Notes: generated from the letters alone by a model not told the origin. A stretch of 64,000 nt of DNA from JAXGOI01 sp040767605 (GCA_040767605.1 JAXGOI010000001.1:1736001-1800000), one strand, 5' to 3'; shown: positions 1 to 9,213, counted from the stretch's first letter. Numbers and translations: made by a program.

Positions 1-1
1 T

Positions 2-658
2 ATTGCGGCAAATATCAGAAAAGCTAAAGCCCCTGCAAGAAGCATTACCTCCGGAGGGGAATGGAGGCATTTGGCAGGAGATAAAGCCCTTAATGAAAGC
101 TATAACGGCCTGAGCTTTGCCCTTAGCCCAGGCTCCTTCAGCCAGGTGAACAGGGGGCAAACCTTAAATTTATATGCCAAAATTAAAGAATATGCCGCTT
201 TAGGGGGAGAGGAAACGGTTTTGGATATATACTGCGGAGTCGGCGCCATTGCCTTATATCTCGCACCGTTTTGCAGGCGAGTAATGGGGGTTGAGGAATC
301 AAAAACGGCAATAATAAACGCAAAAAGCAATGCTTTGGCAAACGGAATAGAAAACGCGGAGTTTTTTGCCGCCCCCGCTGAAGAAATTTTGCCCCTATGG
401 GCTGAACAGGGCCTTAAACCCCAGGTAATTGTGGTTGACCCCCCCAGGCAGGGCTGTAATGAGGCTGTAATTTCTGCAATTGCAGCCATGGAGCCGGGGA
501 AAATTATTTATGTATCCTGCGACCCGGCAACCCTGGCAAGAGATTTGCGTATTTTAAACACAGCGGGCTATAAAATTAAAAAAACCCTGCCTTTTGATAT
601 GTTTCCCCAGACGGGGCATGTGGAGACGGTAGTATTGATGTCAAGGGCGGATAAGTAA
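2..658 (+). CDS. rlmD: 23S rRNA (uracil-C5)-methyltransferase RlmD/RumA, 3' part
   Basis: C-terminal part of a TrmA/RumA-family enzyme that methylates C5 of a uridine in 23S rRNA using SAM. The frame is open from base 2, so the 5' end lies outside the window. Visible are the SAM-binding motif VLDIYCGVGAIALYLA, the DPPRQG motif, the catalytic-cysteine motif YVSCDPATLARDL and the conserved tail DMFPQTGHVE. This is the host gene into whose 3' end the prophage is inserted. The last residues (ADK and stop, after VLMSR) differ from those of the second 3' end at 57356-57397 (VEN and stop), so the element appears to supply a replacement C-terminus that keeps the enzyme intact. Base composition is richer in GC than the AT-rich cargo that follows. 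Confidence 0.93.
   Translation: MAANIRKAKAPARSITSGGEWRHLAGDKALNESYNGLSFALSPGSFSQVNRGQTLNLYAKIKEYAALGGEETVLDIYCGVGAIALYLAPFCRRVMGVEESKTAIINAKSNALANGIENAEFFAAPAEEILPLWAEQGLKPQVIVVDPPRQGCNEAVISAIAAMEPGKIIYVSCDPATLARDLRILNTAGYKIKKTLPFDMFPQTGHVETVVLMSRADK
596..658 (+). other. attL candidate in the 3' end of rlmD
   Basis: The left junction of the prophage. The 16 bases at 632-647 (gtattgatgtcaaggg) recur exactly at 57371-57386, and both copies sit in the same codons of an rlmD 3' end. Upstream the two differ mostly by synonymous changes (HVETVV here, HVECVV at the right end). The exact crossover could therefore be in the 16-mer or further 5', near the DMFPQT codons at 596-613. Serine recombinases need only a dinucleotide core, so it cannot be placed to the base. 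Confidence 0.75.
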
Positions 659-686
659 GGATGTAATAAGATAAGCAAATAAAGGC

Positions 687-735
687 TTTCCGTGATTTGA
701 GATCTGGTTTCAATCCGGCAGGATGATCACGGAAA
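687..735 (+). terminator. hairpin after rlmD
   Basis: A perfect 10-bp inverted repeat (tttccgtgat at 687-696, atcacggaaa at 726-735) closes a 29-nt loop just after the rlmD stop and is followed by tttgtttt. It probably ends rlmD transcription and is on the element side of the junction. Confidence 0.5.
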
Positions 736-1240
736 TTTGTTTTGCGGGAACTTGCCCAAGATAGGCAGGTTAGATGATCAAGAAGGTGATATGGATATTG
801 ACGTGGTGAGTTGATAGGATTACTGGCAAAAACGTGGTGAGTTGACAAAATAGTTATTACTTTTATTAATCCTATTCAGGATGCCAGATTCAATTTATAT
901 TTCCTTAGAGAATACACTTGAAATCTTCTGACTGCTGACAAAATAATAGATGTATGAGCCCTTGAAGATGGCGTATTTTAGTGTTGTGAGGGGGTTCTTT
1001 GTTTAATGATGGCGGGTAAAGTTGTAGATTATGAGTGTGTTTTAAGGGAATATGGTTTAGTTGATGAATTGAGCTTAACCATGCAAATGAAGTTTTGCTT
1101 TAAGGGTTCAACTGTTTAGCAAAATAAAAAATTAAGGTTGGAAGATTAGGTATCAGTACCTAACTATTCATGCTAAAAACAACTAATACCTATTAAAATC
1201 AAATAGCATATGTTATTATGTTAGTAGACTATAATTCATT
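736..1240. other. intergenic region with a short direct repeat
   Basis: About 500 bp without a convincing gene. It holds two direct copies of acgtggtgagttga at 801-814 and 832-845, 31 bp apart, close to attL, and a 37-codon open frame at 1005-1118 with no good ribosome binding site and no recognisable product. The repeats could be protein-binding sites for excision or remnants of an older insertion; neither is shown. Confidence 0.4.
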
Positions 1241-1255
1241 ATGGAGGTGTTCAAT

Positions 1256-1438
1256 ATGTCTGATCCCAAAATTGAAAGATGGTATTCATTAGAAGAAACT
1301 GCTGACTATCTTGGGGTGAGTAAAGATACAATTTACAGATGGATTTCAGACAAGAAAATGCCAGCAACAAAAATTGGACGTCAATGGAAATTTAAACTGA
1401 CTGAAGTTGATGAGTGGATTAAACAAAGAAATCTATAA
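1256..1438 (+). CDS. excisionase-type helix-turn-helix DNA-binding protein
   Basis: 60-residue MerR/excisionase-type winged HTH protein. The core SLEETADYLGVSKDTIYRW is the recognition helix region, followed by the typical K-M-P-A-x-K-I-G-R-x-W-K-F wing. The start at 1256 was chosen because gga ggt at 1243-1248 is its ribosome binding site; an in-frame ATG at 1241 would overlap that site. The stop is 30 bp from the type III methyltransferase gene, so it is likely first in that operon. Such small proteins occur both as phage excisionases and as leaders of restriction-modification operons. Its position near attL would suit recombination directionality control, its operon position suits regulation of the R-M genes. 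The role is unproven. Confidence 0.8.
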   Translation: MSDPKIERWYSLEETADYLGVSKDTIYRWISDKKMPATKIGRQWKFKLTEVDEWIKQRNL

Positions 1439-1468
1439 TATTAAGATTAGAATATTGGAGGAGATACT

Positions 1469-3583
1469 ATGAATAGTATAAAGTACAAAGATCTCATAAC
1501 TGAATTATTATTACAAGATGAGCGACTATGGAATGAAGGGAAAACTGAGTTTAATCAAGTACTTCTTTTTGATTTACTAGATAAAGTTGATGAAAAAATT
1601 ATTGATTTACTTTTACAAAACGAAGAAATTAGAAATAAGTTTTTCATTAAAATCAAAGATGTATATGTTTTTAAATCTAATGATTTCAAATTTTTTATGG
1701 AAGAAAATAAAATTAACAACTCATATACGGCATTTGAAAATATCATAGGCTTATCTGATGGTGATAGATTCATAAAGAATAGAGATGAAGTTGTTATTAA
1801 TTTTCCTTTTAAAGATTGTGTTTTGGAAGGTGGACAATCAACAGAGGAAGGCGAAGATCAATACTATGAGTATACAGAAGAAAAAACTAAAACAGTAAAT
1901 GGAGAAAAGGTGGTTGAGCCTGCAGGATTTAAAAGAAAAAATTCGAAAAGATCTGAGATATTTTTTAATGAAGTATTAGCTAATGATGAGCTTGACAGAC
2001 TTAGAGATGAGAAAGCATTCGTAAACTGGAAAAGATACACAAGAAATTCCGAGGAAACAATAGGTCAAATTAAGAGAAATTCGGAAGGACTTATTAATGA
2101 AAATATTATTATAAAGGGTAATAACTTATTAGCATTATATAGCTTAGAGAGTCAGTTTTCGAATTCAATAAAAATGGTATATATTGATCCACCTTATTAT
2201 TTTTCAAGTACGTCTAAGAGTAATGACTCATTTGTTTATAACACAAATTTTAAGCTTTCTACTTGGCTAGTGTTTATGAAGAACCGATTGGAGATTGCTT
2301 ATAGATTACTGCGAAATGATGGAGTTATTTTCGTAAGTATAGATGACGGGGGGCAAGCGTATCTTAAGGTATTAATGGATGAGATATTTGGAAAAGAAAA
2401 CTTTATTTCAACACTACCAACAATTATGAATTTAAAAGGGAATAATGATGAATTTGGATTTTCTGGAACTCATGAATATACTCTTGTGTATGCTAAAAAT
2501 AAGAGTAGTGCGTTAATTAATGAATTTCCTCTCGATGAAGAAGAACTTTTGAAGGAGTGGGAGGAAGATGAAATAGGTTATTACAAACGAGGGGCAACTC
2601 TCAAAAGAACAGGAACCGATGCGCCAAGGGAAAAGCGACCATATGCATACTACCCAATACTAGTTAAAAATGGTGAAATAAATTCTATTGAAAAAGAAGA
2701 ATTCGAGAGAATATTTAACAAAAACACAAAAACTTTTGATGACGATTTTGTGAGTGAGTTAAAAATAAAATATGAAAGCTTAGGATTTGAGTTCATACTC
2801 CCAACAATCTCAGATAATAAAACATCTTGGAGATGGCAATATTCTAAGGTGAAAAATGAGAGTAATGAAATTATTATTTCATTTTCTGGGGAGACTTCGT
2901 TTTATAAAAAACAGAGACCTCAATTAGGTGAAATTCCAACTAAAAAGCCTAAATCTATTTTTTATAAACCAGAATATAGTAGTGGCAATGGTACTAGACA
3001 AATTAAGGATTATTTTGGCGAAAAAGTGTTTAACAATCCTAAACCTTTAGAACTCATCAGAGATTTTATTTTGCTAGCTACTAATGAGAATGACATCATA
3101 TTAGATTTTCATGCTGGATCAGGAACAACCGGAGATGCTACAGTAAGACTTGGTGAAAACAGGAAGTTTATCCTGATTGAACAAATGGATTACGTAAAAG
3201 ATGTTACGGTAGAGAGAGTTAGAAAAGCACTAGAATCAGAAAACAGTGACGATTCATTCATATATTTCGAACTTGCAGAGTTTAATGAAAAAGCTAAAAG
3301 AGAAATACTGCAATGCAAAAACCTACAAGAATTAGAGAAACTATTTGAGGAACTATATGAACACTATTTTTTAAACTACAACGTTAAAGTAGAAGAGTTT
3401 AAAAATAATGTAATGAAAGATAAGAGATTCATTGAGTTATCTCTTGAAGAACAGCAAAATATGTTTCTTGCAATGTTAGATTTAAATCAGATGTATGTAA
3501 ATAAGTCAGAGATGGAAGATAAAAGATATGGTATAAATGATGAAGAACAAGAATTGATAAAACGTTTTTATGAGGGGGTGTAA
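1469..3583 (+). CDS. mod: type III restriction-modification system methyltransferase (Mod)
   Basis: 704-residue DNA adenine-N6 methyltransferase that confers site recognition for both modification and restriction in a type III complex. The catalytic motif IV DPPY is at residues 240-243 and the SAM-binding motif LDFHAGSGTTGDA near 545-557. Motif IV before motif I is the beta-class order typical of Mod subunits. The region between them is the expected target-recognition part. A good ribosome binding site (ggagg, 1457-1461) precedes the ATG. It is followed after 3 bp by res, so the two are cotranslated. The gene is clearly more AT-rich than the phage genes to the right, which fits a separately acquired cargo. 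The recognition sequence cannot be read from the protein. Confidence 0.92.
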   Translation: MNSIKYKDLITELLLQDERLWNEGKTEFNQVLLFDLLDKVDEKIIDLLLQNEEIRNKFFIKIKDVYVFKSNDFKFFMEENKINNSYTAFENIIGLSDGDRFIKNRDEVVINFPFKDCVLEGGQSTEEGEDQYYEYTEEKTKTVNGEKVVEPAGFKRKNSKRSEIFFNEVLANDELDRLRDEKAFVNWKRYTRNSEETIGQIKRNSEGLINENIIIKGNNLLALYSLESQFSNSIKMVYIDPPYYFSSTSKSNDSFVYNTNFKLSTWLVFMKNRLEIAYRLLRNDGVIFVSIDDGGQAYLKVLMDEIFGKENFISTLPTIMNLKGNNDEFGFSGTHEYTLVYAKNKSSALINEFPLDEEELLKEWEEDEIGYYKRGATLKRTGTDAPREKRPYAYYPILVKNGEINSIEKEEFERIFNKNTKTFDDDFVSELKIKYESLGFEFILPTISDNKTSWRWQYSKVKNESNEIIISFSGETSFYKKQRPQLGEIPTKKPKSIFYKPEYSSGNGTRQIKDYFGEKVFNNPKPLELIRDFILLATNENDIILDFHAGSGTTGDATVRLGENRKFILIEQMDYVKDVTVERVRKALESENSDDSFIYFELAEFNEKAKREILQCKNLQELEKLFEELYEHYFLNYNVKVEEFKNNVMKDKRFIELSLEEQQNMFLAMLDLNQMYVNKSEMEDKRYGINDEEQELIKRFYEGV

Positions 3584-3586
3584 TGA

Positions 3587-6331
3587 GTGTCCGAGAAAAA
3601 GAATTTATACGAAATTATTGGTTCAAAAGCGTGGGAACTTAAACTACAATTCCCTGAAATCCCTAAATATGTAACAGACAACTTGAAATATTCATTTTAT
3701 GAATGGCAAAAGAAAGCTTTTGAGAATTTCTTAACCTATCAAGAAATCAAGAAAATTGAATCTCCAAATGATCCAACTCATCTAATGTTTAATATGGCTA
3801 CTGGAACCGGAAAAACATTGCTTATGGCTGCAACAATTTTGTATTATTATAAGCAGGGCTACAATCATTTTCTATTTTTTGTGAATCAAAATAATATTGT
3901 TGATAAGACAGAAAACAACTTTATTAATGTGAACCATAATAAATACTTATTTAATAAAAGAATTGTAATTGACGACAGCGATGTAATAATAAAAAAAGTA
4001 GAAACATTTAGTGAGGGAACAAAAGATATTGAAATTAAGTTCACTACAGTACAAAAACTATATAATGATATTCACACAGAAAAAGAAAACCAGGTATTAT
4101 TGGATGATTTGATAAAAATGGATATAGTGATGCTTGCCGATGAAGCACATCACCTTAACACAAATACGCAAAAGCAAGAGACACAATTAGAACTTGATTT
4201 AGCGACAGAGTTAACTAGCAGAACTAGTGACGTTGAAGTAGAGCGCAAAGGGTGGGAGCACACGGTTATAGAGTTAATTTTAAGAAAGAAAAGTAAGAAA
4301 ATTCAAAATAAGAATGTATTGTTGGAATTCACTGCAACAATACCTGATAATCTTCAGGTGTCAGAAAAGTATAGCAATAAAATAATTCATAAATTTGGCT
4401 TGAAGGAGTTTTTAAGTGCTGGATATACAAAAGAAATTAATTTGATATCTTCTACCTTCAATAAGAAAGAGAGAATACTTCAAGCTCTATTATTTAGCTG
4501 GTATCGTGAAAAAATCGCTTTAAAATACTATAGCTTAGGTAATGATAGCCTTGCTAATTTTAAACCGGTTATTCTATTTAGGAGTAAATCAATAGATGAT
4601 TCTAGATCGGATTTCGAAGAGTTTCAAGATATAATAAATAAACTAAATCCCAATGATTTTGAGTTTTTGAAGGATATTGATAGCAAGGTCAATGAAAATG
4701 GTACTGTTTACGAACAAGGGAAATCTAGAACAAGGGATGTTATCGAGTTTATTAAGAAGGAAAATATTTCATTTTCGCAAATCGTTGAGAATTTGAAATA
4801 TAAGTTTGCGCAGAAAAATTGTATAATCACTAACTCGAAAGATAATACCACAAAAACAGAAAAAACTGATGATCATCAAGATAGATTACTTAATAGTTTA
4901 GAAGATAAGAATAATCACATTAGAGCTATTTTCACAGTAGAGAGACTTACAGAAGGTTGGGATGTATTAAATCTGTTTGATATAGTAAGACTCTATCAAG
5001 GGCAGAATACAGGAGGTAGTACTAAAAAAACTCCAGAAGTAACAACTAAAGAAAAACAGCTTATCGGAAGAGGGGTTAGGTATTATCCTTTTAATTATGG
5101 TAATAAGCAAAATAACTGTCGGAAATTTGATGAGGACATGAAAAATGAATTAAGAGTATTGGAAGAATTGTACTACTATACTTACGACGAAGAATCCAGA
5201 TATATTTCCCACCTTAAAGAAGAGTTGAGAAAAGATGGATATATCAAGGACAATAAAATAATCAAAACCTTTAAGATAAAAAAAGAGTTCCAAGATAAAG
5301 ATTTCTATAAAGACGTAAAAATATGGCACAACAACCAAATTGATAATCCTGATAGAAAGAAAAAAACGCTCACCGATATATCAAAGGACTTCTATAAAGG
5401 ATACAGAATTAGAAGTATAAGTTTTAATGAAGAGCAGTTTGGGTTTGAAGATAAAGAGGACATTAACAGACTAAAAGTAACTGATAATAATTATCAAACA
5501 TTAAATACTAAATTCAAAGAATTCGAAAAACATATAATCCAAAAAGCAATAAATATTAAAGCGAAGCCAAGTTCTTCACTATTTCATTTTTATAGAATGA
5601 AAAAAGAGTTGGAGATTGATAGTATTGATGATCTAATGAGCGATAATTTTCTAGGGGATTTCGATATTCCTATCATTGTAAATGGTGAAGTTAAGTTTCG
5701 AGATCTCTCAAATAAAGATAAACTTGATGTTTTACTAAGTTTCCTGGATGCTTTTTTGATTGAATTTAAGAAAGTGATTGACCCTAAAAAAGGAACAGAA
5801 TTTATTGCATCTAGTTTCAGCGAATTATTTGGTGAGCCTAAAGTTAAGAGTATTGAAAAAGATGAAGACTCTATACGTATAGAGAAGAATTTAAAAAATG
5901 AAGATTGGTATGTTTTAGATTCTTTTCATGGCACTGACCAAGAGAAAGAATTACTTGAAGAAATTAAGAGTACTATAGCTAATCTACAGTCTAAATATGA
6001 TGAAGTGTATCTTTTAAGAAATGAAGAAGTGTATAAAATATATGACTTCGATAAAGGCAGAGGGTTCCAGCCTGATTTCTTATTGTTTTTGAAATCAAAA
6101 GATACTATTAATAAATATTATCAAATATTTATTGAGCCTAAAGGCGAATATTTGTTAGAACGTGATGGTTGGAAAAATGACTTCTTAAAAGAGATAACCT
6201 CGAAATATGGGAATGAAGGTAAAGATATACTAACTTTGGATAGTAAAAGTTATAAACTAATAGGTTTGCCATTGTTCAACACAAATGAAAATGAATTTAA
6301 AGAAGAATATAAAAAGATTTGGAACGGTTAA
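3587..6331 (+). CDS. res: type III restriction endonuclease subunit (Res)
   Basis: 914-residue partner of Mod: an ATP-dependent SF2 helicase/translocase with a C-terminal nuclease. Walker A GTGKT is at residues 73-77, the DEAH box at 185-188, FTATIP (motif III) near 248, and a C-terminal PD-(D/E)xK signature with PD at 829-830 and EPK at 850-852. All key motifs are present, so restriction should be functional. The GTG start at 3587 follows a strong Shine-Dalgarno sequence (gagggggtg) overlapping the end of mod. Base composition matches mod. Because it lies between the two rlmD junctions it belongs to the prophage and could protect the lysogen against other phages. Confidence 0.92.
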   Translation: MSEKKNLYEIIGSKAWELKLQFPEIPKYVTDNLKYSFYEWQKKAFENFLTYQEIKKIESPNDPTHLMFNMATGTGKTLLMAATILYYYKQGYNHFLFFVNQNNIVDKTENNFINVNHNKYLFNKRIVIDDSDVIIKKVETFSEGTKDIEIKFTTVQKLYNDIHTEKENQVLLDDLIKMDIVMLADEAHHLNTNTQKQETQLELDLATELTSRTSDVEVERKGWEHTVIELILRKKSKKIQNKNVLLEFTATIPDNLQVSEKYSNKIIHKFGLKEFLSAGYTKEINLISSTFNKKERILQALLFSWYREKIALKYYSLGNDSLANFKPVILFRSKSIDDSRSDFEEFQDIINKLNPNDFEFLKDIDSKVNENGTVYEQGKSRTRDVIEFIKKENISFSQIVENLKYKFAQKNCIITNSKDNTTKTEKTDDHQDRLLNSLEDKNNHIRAIFTVERLTEGWDVLNLFDIVRLYQGQNTGGSTKKTPEVTTKEKQLIGRGVRYYPFNYGNKQNNCRKFDEDMKNELRVLEELYYYTYDEESRYISHLKEELRKDGYIKDNKIIKTFKIKKEFQDKDFYKDVKIWHNNQIDNPDRKKKTLTDISKDFYKGYRIRSISFNEEQFGFEDKEDINRLKVTDNNYQTLNTKFKEFEKHIIQKAINIKAKPSSSLFHFYRMKKELEIDSIDDLMSDNFLGDFDIPIIVNGEVKFRDLSNKDKLDVLLSFLDAFLIEFKKVIDPKKGTEFIASSFSELFGEPKVKSIEKDEDSIRIEKNLKNEDWYVLDSFHGTDQEKELLEEIKSTIANLQSKYDEVYLLRNEEVYKIYDFDKGRGFQPDFLLFLKSKDTINKYYQIFIEPKGEYLLERDGWKNDFLKEITSKYGNEGKDILTLDSKSYKLIGLPLFNTNENEFKEEYKKIWNG

Positions 6332-6402
6332 AATTGAATTGATCATTGATGGAAAAAATGAGCTGTGAAATTGATAAAGCGTAGATAATAATCTTTTTTG
6401 TA

Positions 6403-6458
6403 CATGAGATGGTTGAATATAAATTATGAATGGGATTTTAATCATCTCATGACATTTA
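6403..6458 (+). terminator. hairpin after res
   Basis: A 12-bp stem (catgagatggtt at 6403-6414 with aatcatctcatg at 6440-6451, one G-U pair) lies 70 bp after the res stop. The U-run is weak, so it is a moderate terminator candidate for the R-M operon. Confidence 0.4.
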
Positions 6459-6508
6459 ATTTACTCAGTTAAAAGTTATGCTGGGGACCGAAAGAGGCGA
6501 GGTAGAGT

Positions 6509-7003
6509 ATGTACACTATTAAAGGAAAGCAAGCTTCAAGGATTGAACCGGTCACTTTTTCAGAGTTAAATATGACTGAAAATGATATAAAAGAGATTCT
6601 AAGAAACAGCATTGATATGATCTGTGATGAAGAAGAATCCATGCTTATTGTTGGCAGGTAGGTCAGAAATAAATGGATAAGTCACTCATTACAACAGCAT
6701 CTGGAGAAAAGAAAATTAAACGGAGGTCTCTACCGAAAATAGATTTAATGCTTGAAGGGTGTTGTTAAAGAAGGAGACATTATAGTTGCTAAAGGGATAG
6801 GAGATGAAGGAATGCTTCTTTCTAATGGCAGTGCAATGGTCAACGGAGAAGAAAAGTCTATGCAAGCATGGCTAAAAGAGATTTATGGATGGTTTAGCGT
6901 TCAGACTTATGTTTTTGCTGTACATAAAGAAACAGGTAAAACTTTGTCTCAGATTCGTGAAGAATATATGGAAAAGAAAGTTACTGAAAGCACTGAATTA
7001 TAA
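6509..7003 (+). pseudogene. remnant of a DUF91-type nuclease with RAMA domain
   Basis: Broken gene in at least three pieces. At 6509-6661 a 50-codon frame with ribosome binding site reads like the N-terminus of DUF91/NucS-like nucleases (EPVTFSELN..., ending in MLIVGR). It stops at a TAG where such proteins usually continue with Q-V-R-N, and the downstream bases still read V-R-N. The nuclease core is missing. At 6673-6754 a frame gives RRSLPKIDLMLE. After a frame change near 6755 the reading continues to 7003 through GMLLSNGSAMVNGEEKSMQAW and TGKTLSQIREEYM, which fits a RAMA (restriction enzyme adenine methylase-associated) domain. The C-terminal 83 codons could still be expressed from a TTG at 6752. 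It lies directly after the type III genes. Family assignment is from memory of conserved motifs. Confidence 0.6.
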
Positions 7004-7076
7004 AAAATAAGCAGTTGAGCTAATAGACTGAGTTTAATTATTTGTGGTCATTTCAAGAAATGGGGGGAGATTTCTT

Positions 7077-8963
7077 ATGTCAGGTAATCGTTCATTTACT
7101 GAATATGTAAAAAACTCATTTGATAATCAATTTTGGTCTGTTGCAGAAGAATATCTGTGTGAGAATGTCGATCCCTTGAATATCAAGCTTTTTAAAGTAC
7201 ATAAAGCTGGAGAGCCAGAAATTACAGATGTGCAAGTGGAACATGTTTGGGTTGAAGATTTACCAGAAAAGAAAATACAATTTGATGTGGCCTTATCCGT
7301 AATATTTGAAATCCCAGAAGCTGATTATCATTATGATGATTCAGAAGAAAAGAGAATATGGCTAATGGTTCGTTGTCGAGGAGATCTTAGTTGTAATCTC
7401 CAGGATTTCGAGATTTTTGAAGTTTCCGATTACACTGGGAAAAACCGTGTTAAAAATCCATTGGACGATTCGCTTGTTCCCTATATTCCATATGAAAAGC
7501 TAGATGAAGTGGCTACATCGTTTCTTAAAGAATATTACCCTGAAGCTCTTAAAATTACTCAATATAAGCAGGACCCTGTTTGGGTTGACCCCAATATCCT
7601 TACAGAAAGACTTGGATTAACAATAAATACTCAACGCATAAGGGAAGATGCATCAGTATTCGGTCAGATATACTTTGTTGATACTGATGTAGAAATGTAT
7701 GATTCCAACACTCAAAGTAATGTAGCTATGCAGATTGAAGGGAAAACTATTGTTGTCGATCCCTATATGTACTTACTTAGGAATCTAGGTTCTGTTAATA
7801 ATACAATAATACATGAGTGTGTACATTGGGTTAAGCATAGAAAAGTATTTGAACTGGAAAAACTATATAATGCAGCAGCCTCTCATATAAGCTGTGAAGT
7901 AAAAGGTGGGGCAATCTCAACGCTATCTAAGAAATCTACAGAATGGATGGAAAAGCAAGCTAACCAATTGACACCACGGATACAAATGCCAGCAGAACCT
8001 TTTAGAGTAAAGGCAAATCAATATATAGCACAATTTATGCGTGAATCGAATGCTAGGCACACGGTAGATGTGATGGAAAAAGTTATTACTGCATTGGAGA
8101 CTAAATTTGCGGTATCTAAGCAAGCAGCAAAGATTCGACTTGTAGAGTTAGGCTTTGAGGAAGCTATTGGCACATTCACATATCTTGATGGTCGTTATGT
8201 AAAACCACACGGTTTTCGTAAAGGGACAATCAAGGTAAATCAGACATTTTCTTTAAGTGCTCAGGACGCAGCTATTGAACGCTTTCTCAATCCTGAACTT
8301 CGTGCTCTAACTGAAAATGGAGATTATCTCTTTGTAGATAACCATTATGTATACAATGCACCACTTTATGTAGAGCGTGATGAAAACGGAAAGTTAGAAT
8401 TAACTGGATATGCCCGTTCTCATATGGACGAGTGTTGTCTTGTATTTGATATGAGAATCACTAGCAAGGTAGAGAACATATATCACACAGCATGCTTTTT
8501 AAATCGTGAACTGAGTGACATCACATTTGAAATTAAGTATCATAATGGGTTTGAAAATGCACCGCAAGAACGTCAAGTCGCTATGCGAAAAAAAATTCAA
8601 GCTGAAGAATTAGAGATTCGAAAACAGATGACTGACGATCCGGAACAGTGCCTGGAACTTCTTCTTAAATGGAGAGGTATGAATTATACTGACCTTGGTC
8701 TTGAAATTGACCGTGATCCAAAGACTATTAGTCGTACGGTTAAGGGTAAAACTGCCCCTACAGTGGAGACCGCAGCACTTATATGCTTTGGTCTTCATCT
8801 CTCGCCTACGATCAGTATGAAGTTGATGGACGTGTTTGGCTGCAAGCTGAACCCTATGAAATATCCTAATCATCAATGGATAAATGAGGCTTTATACATA
8901 AAATATCCAGAGCCAATATGGGCTATCCGGGAGTATTTAAGCCCATACGGAGTAGAAATTTAA
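7077..8963 (+). CDS. ImmA/IrrE-like (M78) metallopeptidase with C-terminal HTH
   Basis: 628-residue protein with a zinc metallopeptidase signature HECVH at residues 246-250 in the context NNTIIHECVHWVKH, typical of the ImmA/IrrE (M78) family, and a HTH region near residues 534-580 (DLGLEIDRDPKTISRTVKG). The N-terminal ~200 residues match nothing I recognise. ImmA of ICEBs1 cleaves the ImmR repressor to trigger excision. A fused protease-DNA-binding protein here could be a self-contained lysogeny switch, but that is inference. The start at 7077 was chosen for its ribosome binding site (ggggggaga, 7063-7071). A close relative is at 60869-62752 outside the element. Both genes are followed by the same 15-bp palindrome and a terminator. 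Confidence 0.8.
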   Translation: MSGNRSFTEYVKNSFDNQFWSVAEEYLCENVDPLNIKLFKVHKAGEPEITDVQVEHVWVEDLPEKKIQFDVALSVIFEIPEADYHYDDSEEKRIWLMVRCRGDLSCNLQDFEIFEVSDYTGKNRVKNPLDDSLVPYIPYEKLDEVATSFLKEYYPEALKITQYKQDPVWVDPNILTERLGLTINTQRIREDASVFGQIYFVDTDVEMYDSNTQSNVAMQIEGKTIVVDPYMYLLRNLGSVNNTIIHECVHWVKHRKVFELEKLYNAAASHISCEVKGGAISTLSKKSTEWMEKQANQLTPRIQMPAEPFRVKANQYIAQFMRESNARHTVDVMEKVITALETKFAVSKQAAKIRLVELGFEEAIGTFTYLDGRYVKPHGFRKGTIKVNQTFSLSAQDAAIERFLNPELRALTENGDYLFVDNHYVYNAPLYVERDENGKLELTGYARSHMDECCLVFDMRITSKVENIYHTACFLNRELSDITFEIKYHNGFENAPQERQVAMRKKIQAEELEIRKQMTDDPEQCLELLLKWRGMNYTDLGLEIDRDPKTISRTVKGKTAPTVETAALICFGLHLSPTISMKLMDVFGCKLNPMKYPNHQWINEALYIKYPEPIWAIREYLSPYGVEI

Positions 8964-8981
8964 TTTTTTTCTTAAAAAAAT

Positions 8982-8996
8982 GGACAAGGTATGTCC
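8982..8996. promoter_or_regulatory. palindromic operator candidate, copy 1
   Basis: GGACAAGGTATGTCC: perfect 5-bp arms GGACA/TGTCC around 5 bp, 18 bp after the M78-HTH stop codon. It shares the pattern GGACAwGGnATGTCC with copies at 9220-9234 and 62772-62786. Likely a dimeric repressor site; the binding protein is unknown. Confidence 0.55.
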
Positions 8997-9011
8997 ACTA
9001 TAAAGTTGAAA

Positions 9012-9048
9012 AAGTGACCTTCGACACAAAGATTTGGTCTCTTTTTTA
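9012..9048 (+). terminator. terminator candidate after the M78-HTH gene
   Basis: An imperfect 8-bp stem (aagtgacc with ggtctctt, one mismatch) followed by six T. The second M78-HTH gene has a hairpin at the same relative place. Confidence 0.45.
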
Positions 9049-9143
9049 TTGGTAAGCATGATAAGCAATTGTCACCAACATTATATTAGTCAGTAAACTA
9101 TGACTAATTAAAGAAACAACCGCAAATCAATTCATAAATAATC

Positions 9144-9200
9144 GCCGGAGTTATCAAAGTAAGCCATTAAAGGCTGAAATAGATAACTCCGGCTTTTTTT
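9144..9200 (+). terminator. strong rho-independent terminator
   Basis: A perfect 12-bp stem (gccggagttatc at 9144-9155 with gataactccggc at 9182-9193) followed by seven T. It separates the M78-HTH transcription unit from the early phage region. Confidence 0.85.
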
Positions 9201-9213
9201 ATTTTCATGGGTT

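Noticed and set aside
801..845. Possible CRISPR-like direct repeats
   Set aside because: Only two short copies with one 17-bp gap, no cas genes and no further spacers.
1005..1118. 37-codon frame before the HTH gene
   Set aside because: No adequate ribosome binding site or similarity; kept only as a remark in the intergenic entry.
6752..7003. 83-residue protein as an ordinary intact gene
   Set aside because: The upstream frame carries the expected preceding residues (SLPKIDLMLE) and is joined by a frameshift, so it is more simply read as the end of a broken gene.
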